Positions 53,101 to 64,000 of a stretch of 64,000 nt of DNA are shown in pieces. Both the position numbers and the translations under genes were made by a program. The DNA lies in NCBI GenBank assembly GCA_002633025.1, contig NMRB01000985.1, positions 115,648 through 179,647 on the forward strand, in the 5' to 3' direction. The number at the start of each line of letters is the position of its first letter. Positions within the stretch are counted from its first letter, which is position 1. The notes under the pieces were generated by a model. That model searched no databases. It worked only from the letters and a program-made list of their open reading frames with translations, and was not told the DNA's origin. The DNA is from Notospermus geniculatus. Taxonomy: Eukaryota; Nemertea; Pilidiophora; Heteronemertea; Lineidae.

Positions 53101-56100
53101 CATTGAGAGTAAAAGAACCTCAGCGGGACAGGTGCTGATGTTTCCACTGTGCCACTTTCATGTTCTAGACAATATCAAATGTGCTGCGATATTATCATTG
53201 ATAGAGAAGAGAAGGTACCCTTGTGGCTGTGACAAATTGCAAAACTCATGAGGACTGATCTGATCAATACTGATTCCTCTTTCGTGCGAACAGGCGGGTC
53301 CAGTTAGGGGGGGGGGGGGGGACAGGGCAAGGCNGAGATGAAGGATATGATTTGCTGAAAGCAGAATACCGGTATATCTCTCTCGTTTCAGAGGCAAGGA
53401 TCGGAAGAACGTTGGACAGCCCCACGCTTGAACCCAGAAGAGGGATCGGGAGGACGTTGGGTGACCCCATGCATGACCCCAGCAGCAGGGATCACAAGGA
53501 TCCTGGACCGCCTTGTGCATGCCCCAGGAAGCATCTCAGGTAGGTATATCTGGGGTATAAATGGTTTTTAAGATACCCACACTCTGATATTGATGATAAA
53601 GATGTACGGATTGTCATATGCTCTGAAAATTGATCAAAATATTGACAACACTGGACAAGAAAGGAAGACCAAATTTAGCAAAAGGCCAAAAATGGAAGAG
53701 TTGTGTCATGAAGTAGGCCTAGTAATGAAAATGACAATCATATTTTAGGACATAACATCTGCTCACCCATTGCCTGATGTTCGACCTCTTGACCTTTCGC
53801 GACCTCCTCCATCTCCTGTTCCTTCTGCTCCAGCAGTTGTTGGAGGTTGTTAATTTCATCCTGGGCATCCACGAGCTCGTCCATCGCCTTCTGTAGTCGC
53901 TCAGATTCCATCTAAAAATTGACAGTAGGCCAACATTCTCAAATCTATCATGAAATTATAAAGATATTCCACTGGTTAACCTTGTTCACACTGGGTCGTA
54001 AAATGTTCTGATTTTCACCAATGCCAGGTCAGCTGAGTGCAAGGCCCATGGGCCTCTTGTTGAAATTAGGAAAACAGGCGGATTCATGCAGACCTACCTT
54101 AGCTCTGTGTTGTTTCTCCTTATTCAGTGCCGATTCCTTCCTCTTCAAATCGTTCTCCAGGTCAGCCATCCTCTTCTGTGCCTCCAACAACTGAAGGGAG
54201 GAAAACAAATATACGTTTTAATATTCGGAGACAATTTATGACCTTCACTGCCACAGCGTCAGCCCTGCACAATCATAAGGGCCTAGGGTATTAACGGAAA
54301 ACTGGAAGCGCCTTGTTTTGAAAGGAACAGATCAAGCGTTAGATAAGCAATCAGGAATTGATGTAATGATTTCATTAGACAAAGGCTATTGTATATGATT
54401 CATTTATCTAGTTAATAACACAGTGTAGAGTGACACTTAAAGGTACACGCCCTTCATGTGTTTGATTCTTGGAATCTTGGTTGATTGTATTGTATCAGAT
54501 TTTTCCATCAGAGCCGAAGGCAAAGCATTATTGGCCCTGGTAAGTACGGAAGAGGCCATCTCAAGCTACTCATGTTCCTCACTTGGATGGGGTCTTTTAC
54601 TTGCCCTCGTGAAGGCACAAGGTACAAGACACCATGGCTTACTGTCCCACGCGACGGACTGAAGAGCCAGGAATGATTAATCCCACATGGCCCGGGATTC
54701 GAACCCGCGACCTGCCGCTTGTTAACGGTACATGATAACCACTAGGCTATCAAGACTCCTCTTCATCAGGTTAATAATCATGACAGAGTTGGACAGTCTC
54801 ACCCAGCATAAAACGATAGGTAATGCTCGAAAGTTAACCGAACGCTTCAGTTCACTTGTGTTCTGGACCAAAGCCAAGCCAAACCAATGCACAGGGTGTA
54901 AAACCATTGGTTTTGGGAGGGGAGGTTTTAGGATTGAACATAAAATAATACCACCCTAACTCACCAGTGTAGAAAGCTAGTGTTTGAGGAAATATGAAAA
55001 AGAGAAATGCCAGCTGTACACACTTTGTCAACAAATCTTCTGAATGCTGTTTTAAAGGGCCTACATGTAGATCTATGGGCGGCATTTCACTATACAAAAA
55101 CAATAAAGGAATCCCACTGACGTCATCAAATCATGTTACTGGCCGTCAAAATGACGCAAACTGGCGTCAGTAGGATGCTACACGTGGATTGACATTACGC
55201 CTGACGTGACGCGACAGCACACGAAATAATGTCATCGCGTCATCGTGACATTCCTTCAGGAAACACGTGGTCAATCTGACGTCCAACGTGGAACTTATGA
55301 TGTCACGTGGGAAACCTCTAAAAGCAGTTATTTGTGTCATGTTGCAAGGAAACCAACAAAGGTGAATTGCCAATTGAGATCCAACTTACATGAGAAAATT
55401 TTCACGTGGGGCAGCACCTGCAGATTCAGAATTGTAGAATTTCCTAAAATCTGTTGGGCACAGAGATGTGAAAATAAACTGCCTCCTTACTTGTTGGTGG
55501 GTGAGAAAATCTGCATTTTCCATTTGTTTCCTCAACTCCATCAACTCCTTGGAGACTTCGTCAAACAGCACCTGCTCTTCTGAATCTAGAGGTTCAAAAA
55601 GTTCGTGGTGCTGGCGATCACTGTCCGTTTCTTCATCGATGCGGTGAGGTCTGAAGGACGAGCGAGGGAGGACGCCGCGGTGGCCGTCGTCGTAGCCGTC
55701 GGTTTCTGTATCGTCAGGGTCGGAGAGGAAACTGCCACCAGGATTTCTTCTGTTGAAGGCTAGAGGGCCACGCTGAATAGGAGAGAACGTTAAATCACAG
55801 CAAGGAGCTGAAATTTCGTACAAGCCTAACAAATTTGCAGAAAAATCTGCAAAATTTTCGATAATTTTGGTTGGACCAATTAGGCGGCAAATTCTCCTAC
55901 CTTTGTTGGATGTATTGGTGTCATGTCCTTCAGCGCATCCTTCAGCCTCCAGATCTCCTGCTGCATTCGTTTGAGTTCCTCCGTGTTTGCCTCCGCGTCT
56001 GACTGGTTCAAGTCAGCCTGGACCCCAGCGGTGGACTTCCGAGCTGGCGTGGAGGCCTTGTGTAACTGGTCCCTGAGGTCGAGGAGCTGGTTCTCCATCT

Positions 56101-59100
56101 GTGATTACCAAACAAGAGAAGAGTGTCCAAGAGTGAGCAGACGACCATTTCTAGGTAAATCTCCAGAATAACAAGTTTTATGGAAATTTTTTTGAAGAAA
56201 CATTGTTGAATTTGGCGACCTGAAGGAAATCTCTTCAAATTTTTGTAGCAATTATCAGTTATCGATTTGATCCATAATATAGGTTTTGTGTCTATCGGAA
56301 AACTGTGACTCAATCTAGCAAAAGTCGGTCCATGTCGCAACCAAGGAAAGGGTTAACAACGGCCTGTATAGTTCGTGTCAGTTCTGTAAGTTCTATCCAG
56401 TCTGACGAGACCGACACCATCCTCGAGATTTGAAAACAAGACTTACGTCTGCTTGTGTCCGCCTCGACCTCTCCAATTCCTGCCTGTGACGGTTGCTCTG
56501 ATCCTCGAGATAACGCTGCAGATCGGCCAGTGCCCTCGAAGCGTTATCACTCTCGCCGTATGCTGACATGAATGGTTTGCCCTGCTCGGCGCTCCTGACG
56601 ATATCGCGCAGACGATGATCTAACTCCTCTGGTGCAATCGACTCGCTCATGGCGTCCTTCATCTGACTTTCTTGCTCTCGCATATCCTGACGTAGGTTGT
56701 CGTTTTCAGCCTAAAAACAGGGACAAGTATCAGTCGATATGAGAATTGTTCAAAGATTTTTTTCCAAGAAAGCTGGAGAAGCCTGCATATCTTCACAAGC
56801 TAACCACATTCAATTCAGAGTGGCGCGGTGGAAACATCAAGCCCTGTCACCTCTGAGGTGCCAGGTTCAATCCCCGTTGCACTCACTCTGTGTGATGTGA
56901 TATAGAGGGCGACTCTCTCTGACAGCACAGGTTTTTTTCGGGCACTCCGGTTTCCTCCTGTACATTGAATTCACCCAATGTAGAGCTTATAATGCCCTAC
57001 TTGGCAGTCAGCTCGATTCAAGGTTTAAACATTCAATGTCGATTTCAGACTCAAGAAACCTTGCAATTAAACGCCCTCTTTACCTCTAATTCCGCTATTC
57101 TCTGGGACAGATCCTGCATCTGATCCTCCTTGCTATCCTCACCACTGATCTGATCCTCGAGCTCACTTACACGCTGTCTCTGCTCATCAAGCTCCTCCTC
57201 AACCTCCTCTTTCTCAGCCTAAAAGATAGATAATTTGAAGCTTCATAACCCTTTTGGATCTTAAACTTATACTACAGTTGGAGTCCACGACAACTGTCCA
57301 CCTTTGTGGGGTCTTTTACTTGCCCTGGCATAGACACTCAGGTACAAGGGACCACGGCTTTCAGTCTCATCCGACAGACTCTAATTGGCTCACAGCTTTT
57401 TTCATACATGTCCTGGCCGGGGATCAAGCCCACGCACTGATCCTGTTAGGATTGAAAGTCAAGCGTTTAAACCACTCGTCCACCAGGCCATTTTGGTATC
57501 CAGTGACTTTACAAAGCAGACGATGCAACTGACCGACAAATTCACAAAAAATGTCAATTATTGCTGAATTGTTCACAAAATCAAAGCACCTACCCTCAAT
57601 CTCTTCCTCTGTTCCTTCAGTTCTCTTTGCAGCCTCTCCACCTCTATCTCCGCTGCATCCAGTTTTTCATCCAGAGCTGGATCCGGTCCTGGAGATTCCT
57701 GTAACTGCTGCTGCAGGGTCGCGTTGAGGTATTCCTGATTTTGTAAGGTGTCTTCTAACTCCGACACTCGCTGAAAACAAACGTAGATTTTACTCAGGCT
57801 GTCTCAAAATACAACATATTTGCCACTTTGCAATGGAAATTTCCAACTCAATGAGACATGAACATGATGACATCCATGACATTGCAAAGGTCGCCCATAG
57901 GAATATGTGTGGCGGTCGAGGAAAACCCGTCAGATGTCGCTGAATGATCAACAAGGGCTGTCAGATCGCCTGTGCATTGGTCTACTACTGTTTACCTGTT
58001 ACGTGCGGTAGTACATTTCAGCTATTGAAATTTGCGGGTTCACCAACACCATTAACACTTTCCCCAACGGGTTTTCCTAGACCGCCTCACAAATGGGACG
58101 TCATTTCTGATGTGACGTCATCAAATGATCTCTTCTGAAGTCAAACAAGAGCAACGCAAAGCGTGTGCAAATCCCACCGAACGAAAGTTGCGTTCCTTGA
58201 AATGTTGCGAGCCAGAAGGGATATTCGAGTCAAAGTCACAGCGTCAATGTCGAAGGTACTATCATGAGCAGAAGGGAACTTTTGTGGTTTTTACAAAGTG
58301 CCCCCTATAGGGCTGAAACATCGATTAAATTCCAAAAGCGTGCGGCATATTATGTACCCTTGGTAGATGAGCAAACCACAAAAATTTGGTGAAATTCCGT
58401 TCAATATTTAAGGTGTAAATGCAGTTTTTGTGTTTTAGCCTTTGGCCCCCTGGTGGTGGAGTGGATAACCAGATTTGGTCGATTCTTTCACGCGACACAC
58501 CGTTAGCCCATGACACACCCTCCCACCAAATATGAAACCAAAATCTTCAGTCATTCAGAAGTTACAGAGCGGAAGGGAAGTTGTGTGGTTTTTACAAAGC
58601 GCCCCCTACAGGGAAAGTAGATAATCAGATTTGGCTGATTCTTTCACGCGACACACCGATGGCCCATGGTACATCTCCCCACCAAACATGAACTCAAAAT
58701 CTTCAGTCATTGTAGAGTTATGGGCCCGGACGGACGGCCGGACTGACGGCGGGACGGACACACAGGGGTTTCTCTATATCCCTACCGAACTTACGTTCGG
58801 TGGGATAACAAGTTTCCTAAAGCTGAAAAGGAAAAGGCAGAGACCGCACATACCTTCTGAAGTTCCTTATAATCACTCGCCTCCGTCTCCAGAACGGTCA
58901 TCTCGCCCTCCATGTCCTGTAACTTCCTCAAAAGCGCCTCCTTTTGGCGTATCAAGTCGTTATAATCCTGTTTTTGAATATTGGCCTGTTTCTTGACATT
59001 CACGAGGTAGTCTTGGAGTCCCGCTATGATCCCCTCTAACTCGGCCTTGAGTTCATCGTTCTGGGCAGCCTGGCCTGGATTGAAAAGAACACATTGTACA

Positions 59101-62100
59101 AATTCAGTGGACATAATTCTTGGTCCAATACTGTCTGTAGAATAATGCCTTATTTGAGGAGCCTTGAGTAGTCTTTATAGCCTAGCGGTTATCACGTCTG
59201 CTTAGCAAGCAGCAGGTCCTGGGTACCGTTAGAATGATGGGCTATATGGGATTAATCATCCCTGGCTCTTCAGTTCGTTGCCTGGGACAGTAAGCCGTGG
59301 TGCCTTGTACCTTGTGTCTTTGCAAGGACAAGTAAAAGACCCAGTCTAAGTGAGGAACATGAATGGCTTGAGATGGCCTCTTCCGTACTTACCAGGGCCA
59401 ATAATGCTATTATAGCTTTGGACCTGACGGAAAAGTCTAATACAAATGCCTTAATTGGCAGTCACCTCTGGACTCAATATTTTTTCAAAATTCATCGAAA
59501 ACCACGGAAAATACAAAATTTGCCGTACCTTCTCTGAGCTGCTGCTCCAGTCTCTTAATATCCTCCGTTTCCTTGGCGATTCTCGCCAGCATGCTGTCAA
59601 GCTGCTGCTGAGTATCGTCGAAAAGTTGGTTGTAGAAGTTGATCTGGGCCTCCTTGTCTGCGACCTGGGATGTGATGTGTCTCTGGGCGAAAGAAAATGT
59701 GAAATAAACATCAATTGCATTGAACTACAAGGAAATGGTCAGAATGTTCCCAAATGGTCCTATTCTTCATGTTACAGTTCAGTTGTGAACTTTGACATGC
59801 CATTCCAGTAGAAACAGATGAATGCAATAATGACCAACTTACAAATAGTGAGTCTTTGCTGTCCATCCGTTTGAGTTTATCTTTCAGTCGATCCACGTCG
59901 AGCTGCTCGTCCCTCATCTCAACCTCCGTCTGCGTCATCTCATCTTGTTTCTTAGCAACCTCATCCTTGAGTTGTCTGACCTGGAAGAGACGCAATGATT
60001 GGTTGACAACAAGCCTCACTATTTTTGTATTTGAATTATATTTTTCCATCACGGGCAAGTCAAAGCCATAGCATTATTGGCCTTGGTAAGTACGGAAGAG
60101 GCCATCTCAAGCTACTCATGTTCCTCACTTGATGGGGTCTTTTACTTGTCCTTACAAAGGCACAAGGTACAAGGCACCACGGCTTGCTGTCCCATGCGAC
60201 TGAAGAGCCAGAGATGATTAATCACATATGGCCTGGGATTCGAACCCGGGACCTGCCGCTTGCTAAGCGGACGACGTGATACCACTAGGCTATCAAGGCT
60301 CCTCAAGCCGAAATATGGAAGGAAGACATGTGTAGTAAATCCAATGGAGCTGGTGCAGAGAAAACATCTCCTACTTACAATTTCCATTTTTCGTGCCATC
60401 TTATCCCTAATCTCTGCCTTGTCTTCGTCATTCAACATCTTGATCGGCGCTGCTGCCGAGATCTTGCTGAACTCTTCAGTCGCCAGGAGAACCTGCTCCT
60501 CCGTCTGCTTCAGCTCATTTTGAAGCTTCTGCAGACGTTCCTGCGCTGAAAATCAACAAAAAATGTCAACAAATCTCAACTTAGCCAAAGCAGACGTCAA
60601 CTCTTCCAAAAATCATTCTTGAAGTACAATTTGACCACAAAATACATTATAATTTCTGTTGAACAAAAAATAATTTCTGTTGAATAAGAAATAATTTATA
60701 TTGAACAGCACAGATTTTTCCCGGACACTCTGGTTTCCTCCTGCTTCTGAGCCCTCATCAGGAAAACTCCACACCCACCTCTTGCTATAGCACTCTGTTT
60801 ATTCTCCAACTCATTATCCAGCACCTCATGAAGTAATGACCTCTGGGCGCTGTCGTCAGCTTCAGTCCTAGCGTCCTGCTCCATCGATGCAGCATCAATC
60901 TCGTCCCCATCACCGGCACCGTAACGATCCCCAGCATACGCCATGCCTGGACTATAGTGCAAGGCCCTGGCCTGGACTCCAGGTGCATACGGTGCCCCAG
61001 GGGCGTATGGCATTCCGTACATCTTGGCCTGTTGCGGCTGTGACCCTTTCATCATTTCGTGGGCGTATTCGTTCTTCTTGTAGCGAGCTTTCCCGATGTA
61101 CGGACTTTCCCCAATCAGACCCTCCCCAGTTTCGTCATCCTACAGGATATGAAGATGGAAAGAAGGAAATGAAAGTGAAAGAAGTCAAAAACACAAGAAG
61201 AAAACAACAAATTTCATCCTCCATGGAATTTTCGATTTAAGGCCCCCACATGACAGTAGGTGATTCCGGAAGGAATCTCCTCACAGGAATCTGCCACCCA
61301 CTGCAGGCTAGGCCATATCGGCTGTGGTATTGCAAGGCTCAAAATAACTTTTTTTACTTGTGTAGCAAAATTGCCAATCAAGGGTTCCACTTGATTCGCA
61401 ATTTTAGTACTTTGTGTAGCAACTTTTTTGTCCATTCAACATGTTTAACAGTGGAAGCCATCTTGCATGGCTGTTGATGTCAACCTCGCACACAACAACA
61501 CTTATGCATGCATGGCGAACATTGTGACTCATGAGTAACAATCATGAAAGCGAGGTTTGGTTGGTGTTGTTAGTTGCCGATGTACTATGTACTGACTGAC
61601 TCCTCGACGGCCGCTGCTGGCCAGCCACGGCTGTCTCTACTTGAAAACGATGTGTAGCAATTTTGCAAATGTACCTCCTCGGCCATATCGCACTTTCTGA
61701 TTTTTCTGTCGCAAATTGCGATGCGATACCGCTTATTTTGAGCCTTGTATTGTTTGACAAAGGGCGAACATCGCTGGCAAAAGGATTCCACGCATTGCTG
61801 TCCAATGCACACCTGACGTTAACAGCCAGTTTCGCTCTATTGCAATCAGATCACTTGCATTATCGCCTAGTGTGCTGCCAGCTTTAGTTGTGTATAATCA
61901 CCAATGCGGAGATACTGGAGTCCCTAAACACGCTCAAACACTCTGTCCCAGAAGAAAGGCCCACTTACCCCTCCCTCGACCGGCGGTGGCTTCCCCAGAC
62001 TGTCAAACTTGTGGTCGATCTTATAGAAGGCAAGTTCTTGTTCGAGTTCGTAATGTTTCTCACAGGCTTTGGTCAGTTCTAATGTCTTCTTACGAAGCTG

Positions 62101-63713
62101 AAACGAAAGTGAGCCAAAATGAGAAAACATGCGAGATTGTTCCCGTAAGAACCGACAAGGCCTATTTCCATTCTGATATGCAGAACTAGAAATTCCTGGG
62201 CGATCTCCCTGTAAATTGTGATGGAAAGCCACTGAAAAGAAGCCATCAGATCCTGAGAGCTACAATCAGAAGTGGACATTCTGAGAAGCACTCCCCCCTC
62301 CCTCCTCACCAAATCATCCTTCGTCTCCAACTCCCTCTGCAGCTCTTCAAACTGTTGCTGTTCATCCCTCCTCAGCTCGGTCAACCCCCTCTCCTTGTCC
62401 TCCACGGTTTTCTTATCGCTCCGTGTCTTTGCGAGATCTTCCTGCAGTGCTGACACCTTTTGTTCCGTCCCCTCTAACTGTTTGGACAGGTTTTCAACCT
62501 CCTCTGAAATAGATCCCATCCAAGTGAGGAACATGAGTAGCTTGAGATGGCCTCTTCCATACTTACGAGGGCCAATAATGCTATGGCTTCGACCCTGACA
62601 GAAAAATCTAACACAAATACAATCCTCACCTTGTCCGAATCTGCTACTTGCAGCATCTCTCTCCCCATCTGTAACTGGTTCCCCATCCAGCATCTCCACC
62701 GTCCTCAGGTAGAAAACTGTGTACAGTCGACAGTGAGGGAGTTGTGAGATAGGATTCTCCGATACTGTCAGCTGTACCAAGTCGGCCAGTGGACGGAGTT
62801 TGGTGACTTCACTGAGCTGAAATAGACACATGTAATATTATGAAGCTGTAGCGTTTTTCACTGTATTACAGTCTCAAAGTGCTTCACATTATTGTTTTGC
62901 ATCATATTTTTCTGTCTGGGCCGAATTCATGTGAAGTTTGTCAGCCATCTTACAGTTCCACCCCTGTTCTAATGGTCACAGTAATTAACAAGGTTGAACT
63001 ACATGTATGAAGAAATATGAAATGAACTTTTTTACCGATTCGATCCTATTTTTAGCAATCCTGAACACCCTCAGCGATTTCAATTTCTTCCCCACCCAGC
63101 CTGGTATCCTCTCAATATCGTTTCCCGTCAGATTCAGGATCTGTAGTGACGTCAGCGTCTCCAGGCCGGCGATCGTTGTGATGTTATTGAAAGACAAGTT
63201 GAGTTCCCTGAGTCTGGTCAGCTTATCCAGTTTCTCGATCTTCTCGATCATGTTACAGCTCAAACTGAGCACGTGCAGACGGCGTAGGCGGTCGAGGTTC
63301 TCGATGAACTGAAAGAAAAACGTGTTGACATACTGAGAATGCACAGACTGTCAGAGTGACATAGTGGAGACATCAAAGCTTGTCACTTCTGATGCTCCTG
63401 GTTCGATCTCCAGCCAGGCCCATACAGAAGCTGATTGTCTTTGAAAGTGCTCATTTTCACCGGACCCTCCAGTTTCCTCCTGCCCTGCCTGCAGTACAAG
63501 TCAATCAAATCCCCACATATTGTCTAGAGCTGGGAATGTTGCATTTGGTGGTTTCGCTTAAAAGAACAAATCTAATATCAGGAGACAGTACCTTAATTTT
63601 CTTGCCACCTTCTTTTGCTAAAGTCAAATTCAACTTAGTGATATTCTCCACTGTGTCTTCTTTGGCGATTTTCTTGCACAAGTCCTCTGTGATGTAGCGT
63701 ATACCCGAACGAC
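41153..63713 (-). CDS. CNTRL: Centriolin (40 exons; 5' end beyond the window)
   Basis: Centriolin is a coiled-coil protein of the mother-centriole appendages and midbody, needed for cytokinesis. Exons, low ends in gene order: 63592, 63036, 62630, 62310, 61969, 60779, 60379, 59843, 59529, 58854, 57594, 57084, 56447, 55901, 55491, 54098, 53767, 52906, 52406, 51906, 51620, 51314, 50865, 50576, 49835, 49243, 48541, 47861, 47474, 47231, 46779, 46334, 45971, 45436, 44099, 43707, 43352, 42950, 42614, 41153. All phases agree, giving 2,369 residues here. First come leucine-rich repeats (IEKLDKLTRLRELNLSFN, LQILNLTGNDIERIP). YELEQELAFYKID and ESPYIGKARYKKNEYA follow, then long coiled coils. A Pro/Gly-rich insert (51906-52206) leads to FCNVPEHHDL, a strong match to human. 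More coiled coil ends in QKSEGTLQSLKRRL, also as in human. Introns carry at least eight SINE pieces and a Harbinger relic. The 27-nt exon (46779-46805) and the last exon (41153-41296) are less sure. Confidence 0.94.
42614..42814 (-). CDS. CNTRL: CNTRL exon with the conserved C-terminal motif
   Basis: This exon holds NERQKSEGTLQSLKRRLSN, which aligns with the end of human centriolin. It is phase 0 at both sides and ends at a GTGAGT donor after EPTS, so at least one more exon follows. I join it to 41153-41296 (48 codons with stop, Ser/Pro/Arg-rich, ending SSYYSVA). Confidence 0.8.
43160..43327 (+). repeat. tRNA-derived SINE, body fragment
   Basis: It contains 'gtaaaagaccccatccaagt', 'gatggcctcttctgtacttt' and the tail 'gaaaagtctgatacaaac'. 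It lies in a CNTRL intron, just 3' of the exon at 43352. Confidence 0.8.
44357..45365 (+). mobile_element. PIF/Harbinger DNA transposon relic (1,009 bp)
   Basis: Terminal inverted repeats GGGCCATATTCATAAAACCC / GGGTTTTATGAATATGGCCC are bounded by CAG on both sides (44354-44356 and 45366-45368), a 3-bp target duplication as made by Harbinger elements. Subterminal 'ctagttggcaact' words recur. Inside is a broken HARBI1-like transposase on the plus strand. It lies in a CNTRL intron. It could be a non-autonomous deletion product. Confidence 0.88.
44560..45130 (+). pseudogene. HARBI1-like transposase, broken
   Basis: Recognisable pieces in several frames are DRRNPLDICTDDELIKRYRF, then HNHALFPYQQVLIAL, FQMVLGD, EQGQVDVIKDGFHRI, NFPGVI, and NEADFVNRKNYHSINV. 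This is the order in HARBI1-type transposases (DDE nuclease family). Frameshifts and stops separate the pieces (for example TAG after QVLIAL at 44772), and the catalytic region is incomplete. It cannot make an active enzyme. Confidence 0.85.
46559..46600 (+). repeat. tRNA-derived SINE, head only
   Basis: 'gatagcctagtggttatcac' followed by 'gtccgcttagcaagc' is the box A side of the SINE head; the rest is absent. Confidence 0.65.
46948..47206 (+). repeat. tRNA-derived SINE, nearly full length
   Basis: It has a tRNA-like head with box B GGTTCGAATCC, the 'atatgggattaatcatccct' link, the body and the tail 'gaaaaatctaatacaaatg'. It ends 25 bp from the CNTRL exon at 47231. Confidence 0.9.
48113..48235 (+). 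repeat. Third tRNA-like SINE family, head fragment
   Basis: 'agagtggtgcagtggcacct' (box A-like) with 'gaggttcaggttcaaccccg' (box B) resembles the heads at 56812 and 63349. Confidence 0.55.
48257..48519 (-). repeat. tRNA-derived SINE, full length, reversed
   Basis: Read on the minus strand, this has the head AGCCTAGTG..., box B GGTTCGAATCCC, the 'gggacagtaagccatggtg' body and the tail ending 'aaaaatcgaatacaaat'. It lies in a CNTRL intron, about 20 bp from the exon at 48541. Confidence 0.88.
49617..49797 (+). repeat. tRNA-derived SINE, 3' truncated
   Basis: A clean head ('ccttgataggctagtggtta', GGTTCGAATCCC) and half of the body, cut off after 'cccatccaagtgag'. Confidence 0.88.
51078..51245. 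mobile_element. 168-bp MITE with ATTCATCGTTTCCACGAC ends
   Basis: The left end ATTCATCGTTTCCACGACAT and the right end, reverse complemented, ATTCATGGTTTCCACGACGT are inverted repeats. The inside is made of 'gttttgccccccggc..tgcgtcat' repeats. It is related to 5147-5300. Confidence 0.78.
52270..52382 (-). repeat. 28-bp minisatellite beside a CNTRL exon
   Basis: 'gttgaaaccaagcccaaaag' + 'agctcgag' is repeated four times, with a weaker unit before. On the minus strand the units read on without a stop toward the exon at 51906-52206. Confidence 0.9.
54489..54762 (-). repeat. tRNA-derived SINE, full length, reversed
   Basis: Minus strand: head TAGCCTAGTGGTTATCA, box B GGGTTCGAATCCCGGG, the common body, and a tail ending 'aaaaatctgatacaata'. 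One of the best preserved copies. Confidence 0.92.
56812..57060 (+). repeat. Third tRNA-like SINE family, full copy
   Basis: The head 'agagtggcgcggtggaaaca' holds a box A-like TGGCGCGGTGG; box B is GGTTCAATCCC. The body reads 'agggcgactctctctgacag', 'ctccggtttcctcctgta'. Body pieces recur near 10375-10500, 60705-60760 and 63349-63510. Confidence 0.7.
57905..58095. repeat. Dispersed repeat shared with 10085-10285
   Basis: It shares phrases 'gatgatcaacaagggctgtc', 'gcctgtgcattg' and 'aggttcaccaa.gccat.aac' with the other copy. It lies in a CNTRL intron. Confidence 0.6.
58130..58805. repeat. Composite repeat ending in a CGGACGGACGG tract and a small hairpin
   Basis: 'tgtggtttttacaaagtgcc' + 'ccctatagg' occurs near 58274 and again near 58581. 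'gattctttcacgcgacacac' also occurs twice. The right end has a CGGACGG tract and a hairpin 'ccgaacttacgttcgg'. It fills most of a CNTRL intron. Confidence 0.55.
59158..59446 (+). repeat. tRNA-derived SINE, full length
   Basis: Head 'tatagcctagcggttatcac', degenerate box B, link 'atatgggattaatcatccct', standard body, and tail 'gaaaagtctaatacaaatg'. Confidence 0.88.
60024..60304 (-). repeat. tRNA-derived SINE, full length, reversed
   Basis: Minus strand: head GAGCCTTGATAGCCTAGTGG, box B GGTTCGAATCCC, the usual body and the tail. It lies between the CNTRL exons at 59843 and 60379. Confidence 0.9.
62512..62625 (+). repeat. tRNA-derived SINE tail filling a 126-bp CNTRL intron
   Basis: 'gatcccatccaagtgaggaa', 'gatggcctcttccatactta' and the tail 'gaaaaatctaacacaaat' make up nearly all of the intron between the exons ending at 62630 and starting at 62503. 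The CNTRL acceptor CTATTTCAG lies right beside it. Confidence 0.9.
63349..63510 (+). repeat. Third tRNA-like SINE family, copy
   Basis: The head has TGACATAGTGG and GGTTCGATCTC as box A and B. The body 'gattgtctttgaaagtgctc', 'ccagtttcctcctgccctgc' is related to 56812. It lies in the first CNTRL intron of the window. Confidence 0.65.
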
Positions 63714-63754
63714 CTGAAGAAAAAGGTAGAAAAGTTTGTAACTGACATTGACTA

Positions 63755-64000
63755 AAGGGCTCCGCACACCAGCGATTTTTCGAGCGATTTTCTAGGCGAC
63801 TGGCCTTGCGACCACCGAAGCGACTAACATATTTTCAGTTTTTACAATTTTTGCTGACTCGATTGCGACAAATGCCTCCTTGGAAGATCAGTGATGTGGT
63901 GGAAAACATCACTGACCCATCTCAAAGGTCAATATCGCAGGCGACGTAATAGTCGCATCGGTAGTCGCCCCCATTTTAGTCGCTAGTGTGCGGAGCCCTT
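63755..64000. mobile_element. MITE with AAGGGCTCCGCACAC ends at the window edge
   Basis: It begins AAGGGCTCCGCACACCAGCG and ends CGCTAGTGTGCGGAGCCCTT, near-perfect inverted repeats. Inside are 'gcgactggc' and 'tagtcgc' words. It lies in the CNTRL intron upstream of the first exon seen. Confidence 0.85.

Overview
This window is nuclear DNA from a multicellular animal. Genes are split into many short exons with GT..AG junctions, intergenic and intronic DNA is full of tRNA-derived SINEs and small inverted-repeat (MITE-like) elements, and the proteins read as one-to-one orthologues of human genes. The many AGGCCTA-type words, the SINE load and the level of protein similarity suggest a marine invertebrate, perhaps a deuterostome such as an echinoderm, hemichordate or amphioxus. 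The phylum is a guess.

Layout, left to right. (1) 1-4050, minus: the 5' end of NUP214 (nucleoporin beta-propeller), running off the left edge. (2) 4886-9711, plus: a complete RABGGTB (Rab geranylgeranyltransferase beta), head-to-head with NUP214. (3) 9712-14893: a repeat-rich gap with a minisatellite and several MITEs. (4) 14894-21822, minus: a complete CDC73/parafibromin in 11 exons. A small unrecognised two-exon gene lies inside its second-last intron on the plus strand (16352-17199). (5) 21823-28456: a gene-poor stretch with a perfect 361-bp inverted repeat that copies the DNA just upstream of CDC73, including an NRF1-type site, and weak signs of an unknown plus-strand transcript. (6) 28457-37089, minus: ANAPC2 in 12 exons, with its first coding exon present twice in tandem. 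(7) 37810-39513, plus: PGLS (6-phosphogluconolactonase), head-to-head with ANAPC2, with an apparent frameshift in exon 1. (8) 41153-63713, minus: about 2,370 codons of centriolin (CNTRL) in 40 exons, open at the right edge, with many SINEs and a dead PIF/Harbinger element in its introns. The window ends on a complete small inverted-repeat element.

The exon chains were built by hand from splice sites, reading phase and remembered human proteins. For RABGGTB, CDC73, ANAPC2 and CNTRL the phase closes across every junction. The genes have unrelated housekeeping roles: nuclear transport, Rab prenylation, PAF1-complex transcription, cell-cycle ubiquitination, pentose phosphate pathway and centrosome. 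They do not form a pathway. The main shared feature is two divergent gene pairs that probably use shared promoters. I found no new multi-gene system. The most unusual items are the duplicated ANAPC2 first exon, the inverted copy of the CDC73 upstream region, the nested unknown gene and the PGLS frameshift.
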